Below, one piece after another: positions 41,971 to 52,760 of a stretch of 64,000 bases of DNA. Source of the stretch: Sacculina carcini. Taxonomy: Eukaryota; Arthropoda; Thecostraca; Sacculinidae. Position 1 is the stretch's first letter. Each line of letters opens with the position of its first letter. The translations under genes and the position numbers were made by a program. Location: the NCBI GenBank assembly GCA_916048095.2, contig OU696577.1, forward strand, positions 4,124,001-4,188,000, read 5' to 3'. A model generated the notes under the pieces. It saw only the letters and a program-made list of their open reading frames with translations. It was not told the origin of the DNA and did no database searches.

Positions 41971-44019
41971 TTGACGCAGGGGGCATTCATTGACCACATC
42001 ATAGTTGATGAAAGTATTGCTTCTGCTGACCACGTGAAGGAGCACCTCAAGAATTTTGGACTGGAGTGCAAGCCAGTGGAGCGCATAGGCAGAGATAACA
42101 GCGGCTTGCGCATCCTAGGCCTGCGCGTTACGCGCGGTAAGGACGGCACCCAATGTAGACGAGACAATGAGGTCGGATTGATTCCCTCGGTGATCACAAA
42201 GCGCTCTATGTTTTCCATGTGCAGTAAAATAATCAGTCATCTTGCGATTTGCGGTGCACTGCGCGTTGCCGCATCATATCTGAAAAGAAGGGCTAACGCT
42301 GCCTCATCATCATGGGACGACGTAATACGCGATGAAAAGGTGAAGGTCACGGCACGCGAAGTAATGGAGCAAATACAGTTGGACGACCCGTCGAGAGGTC
42401 GTTGGGAAGCTACTGGGACATCCGCTGACGTATGGGTGGACGCGAGCTCTCTGACCTTTGGTGTTCTACTCGAGATTGATAGACACGCGGTAGAAGACGC
42501 GTGCTGGCTCAGAAAAGATGGAAGTATGCACATTAACATGGCTGAGTTGGATGATGCGCACAACGGCATCAATTTGGCGCTGCTCCGGGGAATGAAGCAA
42601 GTGAAGCTGATGACAGACTCCCAAGTGGTTCATGGGTGGCTCTCTGATGCACTATCGGGCAAAGCCAGGATTAAAACCAAAGCCGCCTGCAAAATATTGA
42701 TATGGCGCCGGCTTGAGACTTTACGAGCCACTGTGAAAAAGCATCCAGCTGAACGTCCACTTTGTACACTCAAGTGAGAATAAAGCCGACGTCTTGACGA
42801 GGGTTGCGCGGAAGTGGCTAGAAAAGGAGTTGGTGTCGTGTGCTATCCCCTCCTTAGTGAATGATGCTGACGTTGCGCATCTTCATGAAATCTGCGGCCA
42901 TCCGGGAATGAAGCGCACGCTCTACTTCTGCAGAAGACCAGGGCTGCACATTAGCAAAAAGCAAGCAAGGCGAGCCATTGCCCAATGTGAGGCGTGCCAG
43001 TCAATTAATCCAGCACCGTCGCGCTGGACTCGCGGCCATCTGGACGTGCCAGAGACGTGGAGAAGACTGGCAATGGATGTGACTCACTTCAGGGGCGTTC
43101 ACTATTTGACAGTGGTAGATTGTGGACCGTCACGTTTTGCTCTGTGGAGGCGCATGGAACCACAAGATAGTCACACTACCAATTGTGTTTTACATCAAAT
43201 ATTTTGTGAGCGTGGCGCACCCAGTGAGTTGTTGACTGACAACGCCACTGAATTCAGAAGCGCGACATTTCAGCAGTTCGCAGAGCTGTGGTGTGTCAAT
43301 TTTAGTTTCCGTTGCGCACATTATGCACAAGTCAACGGTATTGCCGAACGTGTGCATCGCACAGTAAAGCGGATAGCTACACGAAGCAACTGCTCCGTGG
43401 AAGACGCCCTGTACTGGTACAACGTGTCGCCACGAAACGATGAAGATTCGTCTGCGACGGCAGCAAGTTGCTTGTACAAATACGAACCCCGCGTACGTGG
43501 AGTGGATGGGAGCTACGCGGGTGTAGGTAGTACAGTCTCCTGTCGTTTCCTGGTTGGAGACAATGTGTGGGAGCGTGACCCATCCAGACGCTGTGACAAG
43601 AAGAGTAAGATTGGTGTTGTATCACGAATCAACTCGGAGCAGATCGAAGAGGCCGACGGTGTACCGCAACAAGTACGATACCTCAGACTGGTGGCATCGG
43701 AGCGGTTCGGAGACGCAGCTGGTGCGGTCAACGTGAACAGCGACGACAACGATGACCCACTCATTGTTGACATAGGCGATGAGATGTGGCGAGAGACAGG
43801 TCCACAACTGTTGAGCGTATGCACGACCCGTCGGCTGAGCAGCACGAAGATACTGAGACGCAGATTGTTAGGCGCAGTAGCCGTCTGCGGCGAAAGAAAG
43901 CGTGTCTTTGCGAGCGAGAGTGTTAGTGTGGTGCAAACGTGTCTTTGTGGTTGCAATTTGGAATGCATGATGTTATTGCTCATGAATGTTAGCTTAATGA
44001 TCTTGATGATCAGGGGGAG
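41971..44019 (+). pseudogene. E7 pol: RT end, RNase H, integrase
   Basis: The text begins AFIDHIIVDES, where the RT active site has Asp-His in place of Asp-Asp. RNase H follows: VWVDASSLTFGVLLE, HINMAELDDAHNG, LMTDSQVVHGWL and NKADVLTRV. A one-base shift near 42735 (in gaaaaag) separates the RNase H frame from its end. Integrase in the second frame has HEICGHPGMKRTLYFCRR, CEACQSINPAP, and the triad in LAMDVTHF, LLTDNATEF and NGIAERVHR. The frame runs on through the LTR, so its last open codons are not protein. Confidence 0.82.
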
Positions 44020-44494
44020 TGTAGTTTCAGTGTACGCTGCGATGCCGCCACTCGATTGCGATGATGTCACCGCCGTTGAATCACACATACCTAGAATAGA
44101 CGGACTTGCAATCGCACGCTGCAGGTTTGCAGAACAAGCGCGCTAGCCTGAGTGTGTATGCGTGCGCGTGTGTGCATATGAATCAGTCCGTGTATGCGCG
44201 TCTGCATGCGTGCGTATGCTTGTGAGTGTGTATGTGTGAGTGTGTGTGTGTGTGTGTGTGATCACGTCATCGCCACTGTTGCCATGCATCTATATGTGGC
44301 AATGTATCTGCCGTATATGTGTATGAGCGCTTATGTGTCATGGCTGTTGTCACACACATGTTCTTTTGAACATAGCTTGATTATATAATGAGCTAACGGG
44401 GAGGAGTCGGGGATTGTCTCTTGGGTTTGCTCGTGTGTAATCGATTTGTGCGTCGAGAAATACATTGTCGTTTTGTTTTACATTTGACTCTACA
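44020..44494 (+). repeat. E7 3' LTR
   Basis: Starts tgtagtttcag after the purine tract. The end at ctctaca (44494) is inferred from the CA end and the resumption of Copia coding text at 44503. It contains a (gt)n microsatellite near 44237-44262. Confidence 0.6.
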
Positions 44495-44502
44495 AAAAAC
44501 CC

Positions 44503-44895
44503 ATGACTTTCTCGGAGTTCAAGATCGCTATGCGAAGCTTCCAAGAGGCACATGTGTTGAATCGGAATGATGAGAGCAGTGTTTTGAACGTGACAAATTC
44601 CAGTTCGAGAACGACTAAGGGGAAGAGAACATCAGTGACGTGCTACGGTTGTGGTGAAGAAGGACACATACTGAGAAATTGTCCCCAGAGGCAGAAGCGA
44701 TGGTGTGAGTTGTGCAAAAACAGTACCCACGACACACGATTTTGCAGAAATAGCAACCACACGAAGGTTGTGAGTGACATGGCAGAAGACTACGCATTCA
44801 AGGTCAGAGAAACGTGGGTTTTGGTGATAGTAAAAGTATGTTGGTTGATTGTGGAGCGACAATACATATTGTGCGAGATGTATCCAGATTTGTGA
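44503..44895 (+). pseudogene. E8 gag C-terminal part with zinc knuckles
   Basis: MTFSEFKIAMRSFQEAHVL is followed by two knuckles: CYGCGEEGHILRNC and CELCKNSTHDTRFC. The second is the Cys/His pair seen in one group of Copia Gags. The protease continues in another frame from 44814. Confidence 0.75.
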
Positions 44896-46344
44896 GTTTT
44901 GATAACGATTACGATCCGTCAAACCATTGTATCGAGCTGTTTGACGGTAGTAGATTAAAAGGTATTGTAAAACAAAAAGATACTGCCCGTGCATCTTTAT
45001 GTGATTCTGAAGGAAATTTGCGAAATTTTCTGTTGAATAATGCGCTGCACATTCCGTCATTTGGTCAAGATATATTTTTTGTTCAAGTGGCTACTGAGAA
45101 CGGTTGTAATGTAACGTTTGAAGCTGATCGCAACTGTATGACTGCTCCATGTGGAACCAAATTTAATATCAAAAGGAAGGGGAAATTGTACTACTTGCAT
45201 AAAGTTGTTTCTTGTACAGATTCAAGGACACAGTGGCACCGTACGATGGGTCATTGTAATGTGGGCGATCTGTGTAAGCTTGAGAGAGTAGTATCAGGAA
45301 TGACGATAACCAATAGCGAACATGATGACTGTAACATTTGTTGCGAAGGAAAAATGGTGCAGAGTCGGAACAGAGAACCTGATGATCGCGCTGAATCTAT
45401 TTTGGAGTTGATTCATTGTGATCTAACGGGAAATATTGATCCAGTGTCTAGGAATGGGTACAGGTTTGTAATGAATTGTGTTGGCGATTACTCCGGTTTA
45501 ACATTCATTTACTTCCTACGTAGTAAAAGTGATGCTAGTTATGCTTTTGAAAAATTGTTGGCCTATTTCAATCAATATGAAAAGGTCAAGCGTTTGAGAA
45601 GAGACCAGGGAGCTGAATTTACCTCAGCTGACTTCCAACGGGTTCTGGTGAAGCATAGCATAAGACATGAGATGACTGCACCGTATTCACCACACCAAAA
45701 TGGGACTGCGGAAAGATCGTGGCGCACTCTATTTGATATGGCTAGGTGCTTGTTACTGGAGGCTAAATTGCCGCGAGAGATGTGGATATATGCAGTCATG
45801 TCATATGCTTATATCAGGAACAGGTGTTTCAGTTCACGGCTGGGAAAACCCCCATTCGAGGCATTTACGGGCAAAATGCCAGACATCAGTCATATGCAGA
45901 TATCTGGTTCAATTTGTTATGCTTATGTCCAAAAGACAAAAAAAATTGGATTCTAGGAGTGAAAGGGGTATTTTTGTCGGGTATGACAAGAAGAGTCCTT
46001 CATATTTGGTGTATTTCCCAGAGTCTGGAAATGTGAAGAAAGTGAGGTTAGTCAAGATCAGTTCAAATGTTCCAGAAAACACGGAACCTAGTGCCAGAGA
46101 CAGATCAGAGTATGATTCTGATGAGCAGTTGGGTGATGTCATTCCCAGTATGCCGGTAGATGTCCATCGCGCAGATCCCGCGGATGTAGTCACAATCGAT
46201 TCACCCGCACGAGACACATTTACCGAGCAAGCGACAGAATTAGATTCTCTACTGCCGCAAGCATTTGGGATTCAGTGGGAGCAAGTGACCTTGATCACAC
46301 GTCGGAAAACCGATCCAGTTACCCGCAACGCGAAAGGCAAATAG
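44814..46344 (+). pseudogene. E8 protease and integrase
   Basis: Protease: SMLVDCGATIHIV, with DCGA at the active site. Integrase zinc domain: QWHRTMGHCNVGDL with CNICCEGKM. Core: Asp in LIHCDLTG, Asp in RRDQGAEF and Glu in QNGTAERSWRTL. A Copia-type C-terminus follows: GKPPFEAFTGKMPDISHM. The frame breaks at an A8 run near 45938-45945 and resumes as SERGIFVGYDKKSPSYLVYF and VRLVKISSNVPENTE to 46344. A poly(A) slip is the likely cause of the break. Confidence 0.83.
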
Positions 46345-46345
46345 A

Positions 46346-47739
46346 CAAATATTGGAAGAAAGACAGGACAGTCCGAGCATAGCTCATATCCTGTAACCCA
46401 ACTAGGCGAGTACAACTAGGTGAGTACACACACACAGACAGACAGACAGAAAGACACTCGCACACAATCACACATATATATCCATGTATATGCATTGATG
46501 ACTGCTATTGCCATCTAGTGGTCCAGCTGTCAAACTCTGGACAGTCGCAGTGTTAATACAGTGTATCCCGGTAAAATTTAATTAATTTAATACTACAAGA
46601 GTTGTATTTATATGCATTCTTTGATTTGAGTGTTTTGTTAGAGTGAATCTTCAAATAAAGTGAACGAAGAAAATGTAAGAATCGATTTTGACGAATCTGA
46701 ATCGATTCTGCAGCCCGACCACTAGAATCGCGAGAATCAATTTTGTTGTCGATTCTCGCCCACCCCTACTCAACAAACTTTGTTGTTGCAGTGTCTTTTT
46801 TTCTGCAGGCGCACGTGAACAGCGATGCCCTATCTTTCATTTGTTTTGAATCGTTTCGCTGTATAAGCCGTTCTCATGAATCTCCGCTGAGTCACAAATA
46901 TGACTAATTGCATTCGCAGTAAAGGAAACTGCGATCGAATTGGCTAATTTGTTGTAATTTGTTGTTATATCCATGATTGCCTCCATTCTCATATTGCAAT
47001 TTCTCAACTGGATTCGAAAATTTTTGGTGCGACACAAATTTCGTCTTGCGCCACCTCATGACCCTACCAGCGGTGTGTACGTCCATTTGTTTGTTTGTCT
47101 GTGTCATATTTGTCCACGTCATTGAGTTTGTTGTTGGACCATGTGTGCGTGAACTGGTTTGTACGCGTGTCTGGTTCGTCCTGTCCTGTTGTGTCTGTGC
47201 GTGTGAATACAGTCGGCCCATAGCATTCATGTTGTTCACTTACATGTGGTTCACTTACACGTTGTTCACTCGTATAGCTTCGTGGCGAGCCAAATCAACG
47301 AGTGTAGATGCGGTACAACAAACAACAATAACTGAAAACTCGGTCTTAGTCAAGTGCACAAACTAAATACACGAAATTAAGCATGACTCAATAGAAACAG
47401 CAACCAACAATACATATTAATATTAATAACTGAATCACTACACTACACTGAAACATGTATTTATTTGTATATTTAATTCATTTTGAACATTCGCTGTTTA
47501 ATTATGTTTCACATGCTTCAACTTTCACTTTCTTGGCGTAAGAGGAAATTACGGTTGTTATGAAATTTGTTATGATTTTGATTGAAGTCAAACATAGTTG
47601 TAAAATTATATGTCATATAATTTGTATAATAGTGTGTATAGTGACAAAACTGGAAAATTACCCTCATACACCGATACTAACATTCTAATACCAGATATTA
47701 ACATTTTAAGCCTGCAATATAACAACTTGAATAATGAGC
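46346..47739. other. Non-coding stretch, possible decayed MITE
   Basis: There is a CA/GA microsatellite at about 46427-46457. At 46680-46770, repeated aatcgatt-type inverted phrases end in cgcccacccctac, resembling one end of a hAT MITE, but I found no matching left end. Short gttcact repeats occur at 47225-47270. No gene was recognised. Confidence 0.4.
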
Positions 47740-48436
47740 TGTAGTGTCCGCGTACGACCAATAGCAAACAACTAATGATAACTCTATAATAATCACTCTG
47801 AGAAACAACCATACAACGCGACTGTAGCGAACAGGCCGAGCAAAGCAGTAGTTAAGATGTATTTCTGATTAAAATACACGAACGTCACGAAAATACAGAT
47901 TGATTCACAAGGGCACTCTCACGCGCAAAACTATCTAACACACAGAACTCTCTCGCAACACCACACCACACAAAACACCACTTAATCCGCACACTGCACC
48001 AGACTCACTGCCGAAAAACAACACACCGCCACACGCCCCCGCAGGCACGACCTCTTCCGTGCCGAGTCGCGGCTCGCCCCAGCGCCGCTCCTCCGACTCG
48101 GCGGCAGCATATTGTTCAAACACACACATACACGCACATACACACAAACGCACTCGCACGTCCACATATTCATCAAACACCGCGCAGAACTGAAAGTCGA
48201 CAAATACTAAACACATACAGATGCACACACACACAAACACACACACAACTTACAGCGACCAACCAAACCTACGTGACCTAAATCAAGTTAACTACCTGAC
48301 TCCACAAATACTTACCACTAAGCCCCGGGCAACGAACAATACCAACAATGACACGACAATCGCGCGTATGCTTCGCAACCGCGTAAGGCTGCCAATTGTT
48401 TCATATCACATTTGGCGAAAACCACAGGGCACTACA
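47740..48436 (-). repeat. E9 3' LTR
   Basis: 697 bp with tgtagt...actaca ends. A purine-rich tract (gggcgggga on the minus strand) lies just before it. It carries about 480 bp that the 5' LTR copy lacks. Confidence 0.78.
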
Positions 48437-48482
48437 TATCCCCGCCCATTAAAATGAAACTACGGCTACAGCGACAATTGAG

Positions 48483-51400
48483 TCATCGGCAAAGTTCAAG
48501 TGTAGCGTGTCGGTCGCCAGCAACGTCTGCAGCTGCGGGACGGCGGTAACTCGGGTAGTGGATGGTATATTTGTTGCCTCTGGAGTCCAGCGTCTGACTC
48601 TGTAGTGGCTCCGTTTCGATGCTCTGGCGACGTACTGCGCTGTATTGTCGACGTGTCGCCAGGTTGTTGATCGTTGTCACACGGCCCGGGCGAGTCGGTC
48701 GGCGGGGAGCCGCTCGGCAGCATGTCCGGCATGTCGACCTCGCCCGAGTCCTCGAACTGCGCCGGCGGGCGTGACGAAGGCGCCAGGTGTGCGGTGTTGC
48801 GCGATGACCCGTCCGACAGCCTGAACGACGACAGGCCGGTCTGACCAACCACCGTGAACGGCCCGCGGAAACTGGAATGGCCCTTCTGCACGTGATCCTG
48901 ACGAAGAGCATAGACGGCGTCACCAACCTTGAGTTTTGGAGTCTTGAGTCCATCCCCGGGAACCAGGCCATGCTCCGCAGTAGCTGTTTTGTCCTCACCG
49001 CGCCGTCATGAGCCTGGTGAGCCGCTTCGACAAAACGCGCGCGTAATTTTTGGGGTACAATAACTTGATGGCCGTTGCGAAGAGCCAAATCTGCACCTGT
49101 GCTTACCTCGTGGCGAATGTGGAAGTATGGACGGACGTTCGCGTCGCAGTCCTTCTCTCGTGCCGGGAACCCTTCGACAATTGGGCGGCGCAAAGCAATC
49201 AGCTGTTCGTCGTTGCGCGCTGCCTCGGCCACCTCCTGCATCGTGATGGTGTCTCCTTCGACGACAGCAATAACCTCCTCCAGGTCCTCCGCCGTGTCGG
49301 GCTCGTTGACCGGCAGCCGTGACAATGCGTCGGCCCCAGGTAGTCGTGATCCTGCCACATGCTGCACCGTGAAGCCGTACATCATTAGCCGTGCTCTCCA
49401 TCGCGCGATGCATGCTCCAGCGCGGCCCTTGTAGCGGGTTGATAACACAGTGCGCAGGGCAGAATGGTCGATCCGCAGGAGAAAGCGGCGCCCCCACAAG
49501 AAGAGCTTCCACCGTTCGATGGCGCGCACTGCAGCTAACGTCACGCTCTCAGTGACGGAATATTGAGCCTCAGCGTCCGAAAAGCGCTGACTCCAGCACG
49601 CCACCATTCGCTCTCTGCCGTTTTCGTCCGGCTGTGACAGCACAGCGCCCAGTCCCTTCTGGCTGGCGTCCATTGTGACGATGATGTCACGCTCTGGATC
49701 AAATGGTTGGAGTGTTCGGCTCTCAACTATCGACGTCTTCAGTTGCGTGAATGCAGCTGTGTGAGACTCATTCCACTCAAACGGTGTTTCCTTCCTCAGC
49801 AGATGGAACAATGGATCAGCTTTAGTCGCGTAGTCCGATACGAAGTGCGATAACCAACCGCACAGGCCGATGAAACTGCGCAGCTCTCCTGCGGGTGTAG
49901 GAGTCGGTGAGTCCATGATCGCCCTGATGTGGCTCTGCAGCGGTGAAATTCCGGATCTGTCAATGTGGTAACCGCAGAAGTCGAACGAGTCCGACGATAA
50001 AGACGATTTATCGTAGTTCACTGTGACATTTGCTTCTTTGAGAGCGGCCATGACACGTTTCAGTCGGACGTCGTGTTGACACTGTGTTTTACCGGACACA
50101 ACGATGTCGTCCAAGTAGTGTTGGACGCCCACAATCCCCTTCAGTACACGGTCCAGCAGTTTTTGAAAGGCTGACCCGGCTGACGACAATCCGAAAGGAA
50201 CATGGCGGAAATGAAAAAGTCCGTCGTGTGTGATGAAGGCCGTCAACGTACGCGACTCAGGAGCGAGATCGAGCTGGCGATATGTGGATCTGAGGTCGAT
50301 TCTACTCAGAAATGGACCTTGAAGCTGTGCTTGAAGCTCGGTTATGGTGGGCAGCGGGTGTGCGTCCGACGCAATTTGCTCGTTCAAGCTGCGCAGATCC
50401 ACGCACAGCCGGATGCGCCCGTCCTTGCGTTTAGCAACCACCAACGAGCTGATCCAGGGTGACGAGTCGATCGGTTTAATCACGCCGGCTTGGTGCAGTT
50501 GCGTCAGCTCAGTGGACACCGCCTCCCTCACCGACAGCGGCAGTCGTCTCAAGGAACACCGGATTGGAGTAGCGTCCGAACGAAGCACTATCCGGTGTTG
50601 GTAGTTTTTGATCGGCGGCAGTACAGCGTCAACGCTGGTATCGACTTGCCGCACGATTCCCTCGCTCGGAAGAATTGTGATCCCAAGCTCAGAAATGGCG
50701 GATAACCCCAGCAGGCCTTCCGATGACGGTGTGTCGATGATGAAGAAATCTGTGGTCGCCGTTTGCCCTTTGACCGTGACAGTGGCTGGTAGTGTTCCCA
50801 TCACCTTTAACGGTCGGCGACCCACGCCGAACAGTCGAAGGTCTGTTGGCGTTAACTCCGCGCCCTTGAAATGGCTTCTCGCCAGAGGTAGGCTGAGGAC
50901 CGAAACATTTGCCCCCGCGTCGACCTGTAGCCTGACTTCGGCCGTCCTGCCAGAGCTGATTGCGATTGTCGCGTCACACTCCAGCTTGCGGGGCTTCTCG
51001 GCGTCGCTGCATGCGAGAATGGTGACGCCTCGAACCGGCTTGGAGCGCTGAATTGACTTAGGTTTGTCTGTTGAGCGGCAGACGGCTGCCCAGTGGCCTT
51101 GTCTTCCGCACTTGTCGCACGCTGAGTTTCTCGCCGGACAGATCTGAGATCTCGGCGCGTCGTGCTGTCGACCACAGTGTGTGCACCTGCTCGACGACGA
51201 TTGTTTTGCGACTGGCTGCCTCTGCCTCTTGGTGTATGCTCGTGTGGCGTTAATGTTCGCGGAAGATTGATCAGCGTCGGCAGCGTGGTGTGGCGCAGTC
51301 ATCTTGGCCGACTGCTGTCGCGAAATTTCAAAGGCTTCGGCCGTGGCGAACAGTGAATCGAGCGTAAGACTGGCGTCCTGGAGGAATCGCTCTATCAACC

Positions 51401-51839
51401 GCGCGTGGATAGTCGTTTCAACTACTTGGTCTCGGGTCATTTCGTCGGTTAACTCACCGAACCTGCAGTTTGCCGACAGGCTGCGTAAGACCGACACAAA
51501 CTCCGCAGTAGTCTCCGATGGAAGTTGGCGTCGCTGACGGAGCGTGAACCTTTCGGAGATCACGTTGACTTTGAGCGAGTAGAATTCGCTGAATAACCTA
51601 ATCGCCCGATCGTACTCCGTCTCGCCCTCGACTTTGTGTGAATGTGGAAGCGCAAGGAACGCCCTTTGTGCCTCGACACCTAAGCAGTGCAGTAGCATAG
51701 CCCTCCGGCGACCATCGGAGAATGACTCACCGTCTATCGCGGTCATATAATTCTCAAACCCAAACCTCCATTCGGACCAGCTTAAGTTTGGTTTACCCGG
51801 TTTGTTGAGGAATAGTACAGGTGATGTTACACTGTCCAT
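48483..51839 (-). CDS. E9 Gag-Pol polyprotein, integrase core deleted
   Basis: This single 1118-residue frame starts at a good ATG. Gag: SWSEWRFGFENYMTAI and VNVISERFTLRQRRQLPSET, then CTHCGRQHDAPRSQIC and CDKCGRQGHWAAVC knuckles. Protease: LQVDAGANVSVLSL. RT: VVAKRKDGRIRLCVDLRSLN, PFLSRIDLRSTYRQLDL, FRHVPFGLSSAGSAFQ and HYLDDIVVSG. RNase H: IIVTMDASQKGLGAVLSQ and LRIDHSALRTVL. The integrase zinc region starts (QAHDGAVRTKQLLRSMAWFP) and then jumps at about 48950 to the C-terminal domain, which lies in another frame (GPFTVVGQTGLSSFRLSDG). The final 150 residues of the long frame are therefore out-of-frame text. A fused Gag-Pol without a frameshift fits the mag lineage. Confidence 0.88.
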   Translation of the reverse strand: MDSVTSPVLFLNKPGKPNLSWSEWRFGFENYMTAIDGESFSDGRRRAMLLHCLGVEAQRAFLALPHSHKVEGETEYDRAIRLFSEFYSLKVNVISERFTLRQRRQLPSETTAEFVSVLRSLSANCRFGELTDEMTRDQVVETTIHARLIERFLQDASLTLDSLFATAEAFEISRQQSAKMTAPHHAADADQSSANINATRAYTKRQRQPVAKQSSSSRCTHCGRQHDAPRSQICPARNSACDKCGRQGHWAAVCRSTDKPKSIQRSKPVRGVTILACSDAEKPRKLECDATIAISSGRTAEVRLQVDAGANVSVLSLPLARSHFKGAELTPTDLRLFGVGRRPLKVMGTLPATVTVKGQTATTDFFIIDTPSSEGLLGLSAISELGITILPSEGIVRQVDTSVDAVLPPIKNYQHRIVLRSDATPIRCSLRRLPLSVREAVSTELTQLHQAGVIKPIDSSPWISSLVVAKRKDGRIRLCVDLRSLNEQIASDAHPLPTITELQAQLQGPFLSRIDLRSTYRQLDLAPESRTLTAFITHDGLFHFRHVPFGLSSAGSAFQKLLDRVLKGIVGVQHYLDDIVVSGKTQCQHDVRLKRVMAALKEANVTVNYDKSSLSSDSFDFCGYHIDRSGISPLQSHIRAIMDSPTPTPAGELRSFIGLCGWLSHFVSDYATKADPLFHLLRKETPFEWNESHTAAFTQLKTSIVESRTLQPFDPERDIIVTMDASQKGLGAVLSQPDENGRERMVACWSQRFSDAEAQYSVTESVTLAAVRAIERWKLFLWGRRFLLRIDHSALRTVLSTRYKGRAGACIARWRARLMMYGFTVQHVAGSRLPGADALSRLPVNEPDTAEDLEEVIAVVEGDTITMQEVAEAARNDEQLIALRRPIVEGFPAREKDCDANVRPYFHIRHEVSTGADLALRNGHQVIVPQKLRARFVEAAHQAHDGAVRTKQLLRSMAWFPGMDSRLQNSRLVTPSMLFVRITCRRAIPVSAGRSRWLVRPACRRSGCRTGHRATPHTWRLRHARRRSSRTRARSTCRTCCRAAPRRPTRPGRVTTINNLATRRQYSAVRRQSIETEPLQSQTLDSRGNKYTIHYPSYRRPAAADVAGDRHATLELCR

Positions 51840-51892
51840 TGTGTAGCGAATTAATTGCGTAATAGCTAATTAATGGCTTACCCGAATGAGAA

Positions 51893-51909
51893 CGGGAAAA
51901 TCGTCGCCA
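51893..51909 (-). promoter_or_regulatory. E9 primer-binding site
   Basis: tggcgacgattttcccg on the minus strand, six bases inside the 5' LTR. It begins with the TGG that pairs with a tRNA CCA end. The tRNA is not identified. Confidence 0.5.
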
Positions 51910-51915
51910 AATATT

Positions 51916-52059
51916 TGTAGTGTCCGCGTACGACCGATAGCAAGCAACTAATGATAACTCTCTATAATAATCACTCTCAGAAACAACCATACAACGCGAC
52001 CGACCAACCGACCGACTTACCACTAAGCCCCGGGCAACGAACAATACCAACAATGACAC
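51916..52059 (-). repeat. E9 5' LTR, partial
   Basis: The first 100 bp match the 3' LTR closely, then a block of about 480 bp is absent. The match resumes with ttaccactaagccccgggcaacg until E10 begins at 52060. The remaining 130 or so bp of the LTR are not found after E10. Confidence 0.75.
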
Positions 52060-52760
52060 TGTAGGCGCCATATCACACCTTTTTGCTATTATATTATTGT
52101 GAACTTGATTGTGTCGATTGTTTATTATTTAATCATAATGTGACTTTAATTTTTGTCATATTGCTTAGCGTGTTAATTCGTGTGATTGACACATGTGATA
52201 TGTGTCGTGTATCGTCGTATTAGATTGCATGTGTGTGTGTGTGCTGCATTGGTCGTATTGTATAGTATTGTATTGTATGTATAGTGTGTGTTTTCATTGT
52301 AATTGTATATGGTCGCTGTCGCACATTATGTGTATATGAGCGTTGTGTATATGAGCGTATTGTATTGTGTATATGATTGTATATGAGCGTTGTGTATATG
52401 TGTATTATGTGTATATGAGCGTTGTGTATATGTGTATTATGTGTATATGAGCGTTGTCTGGTGCTGCATGTTCTCGACAAAAGCACATTTTGCGCAACGC
52501 TCAAGTGGACCCACTCAGCGCGGATTTATGCCAGTATCGGACAACTTCTGGTGAGCGCGCTTATTGTCCGATACTCACATAAATCCAAAACACACCTAAG
52601 TACGCGAATTGCGCTGTTGGGCACCGTGCATCGCCCATCGCGCTTCGATTTCTGACTTGTTTTCGCTCGCCTGATTTGTGACTTGTGCTCGCTCGACTCG
52701 ATTGTTCTGCCTCGTCATTACTGTGCTAGTGCTTACTGTGTTACGTGTCCGTGCGAATAT
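52060..52760 (+). repeat. E10 5' LTR (portion shared with the 3' copy)
   Basis: From tgtaggcgccatatcacacc to gtgcgaatat. It contains a TG-rich tandem tract (52320-52460) with several gtgtatatgagcgttgt-type units. The true end of the LTR may lie further downstream. Confidence 0.75.

Larger units (their letters stand above)
41967..44494 (+). mobile_element. E7: family-A LTR retrotransposon, 5'-truncated
   Basis: The copy starts inside the RT, directly before the YxDD box, next to the LINE-C 5' end. It continues through RNase H and integrase to a polypurine tract (caggggga) and a 3' LTR at 44020-44494. Gag, protease and most of RT are absent. Confidence 0.8.
44495..46345 (+). mobile_element. 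E8: Ty1/Copia fragment (gag knuckle, protease, integrase)
   Basis: Gag end, protease and integrase occur in Copia order (integrase before RT), but the RT and RNase H that should follow are absent. The 5' side abuts the E7 LTR, so E7 may have inserted here. No LTR of this element was recognised. Confidence 0.8.
47740..52059 (-). mobile_element. E9: mag-like Ty3/Gypsy element with deleted integrase core
   Basis: The 3' LTR (47740-48436), a long open Gag-Pol (51839-48483), a PBS and a partial 5' LTR (51916-52059) lie in order on the minus strand. Both LTRs begin, on the plus strand, with tgtagtgtccgcgtacgacc. E10 has inserted in or next to the 5' LTR. The open frame lacks the integrase catalytic core, so the copy cannot integrate by itself. 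Confidence 0.85.

Noticed and set aside
46680..46770. Complete hAT MITE ending in cgcccacccctac
   Set aside because: Only one plausible end was found; no matching left terminus or target duplication.
48496..48891. Separate small gene overlapping the end of E9 Gag-Pol
   Set aside because: It is the true frame of the integrase C-terminal domain after the core deletion, not another gene.
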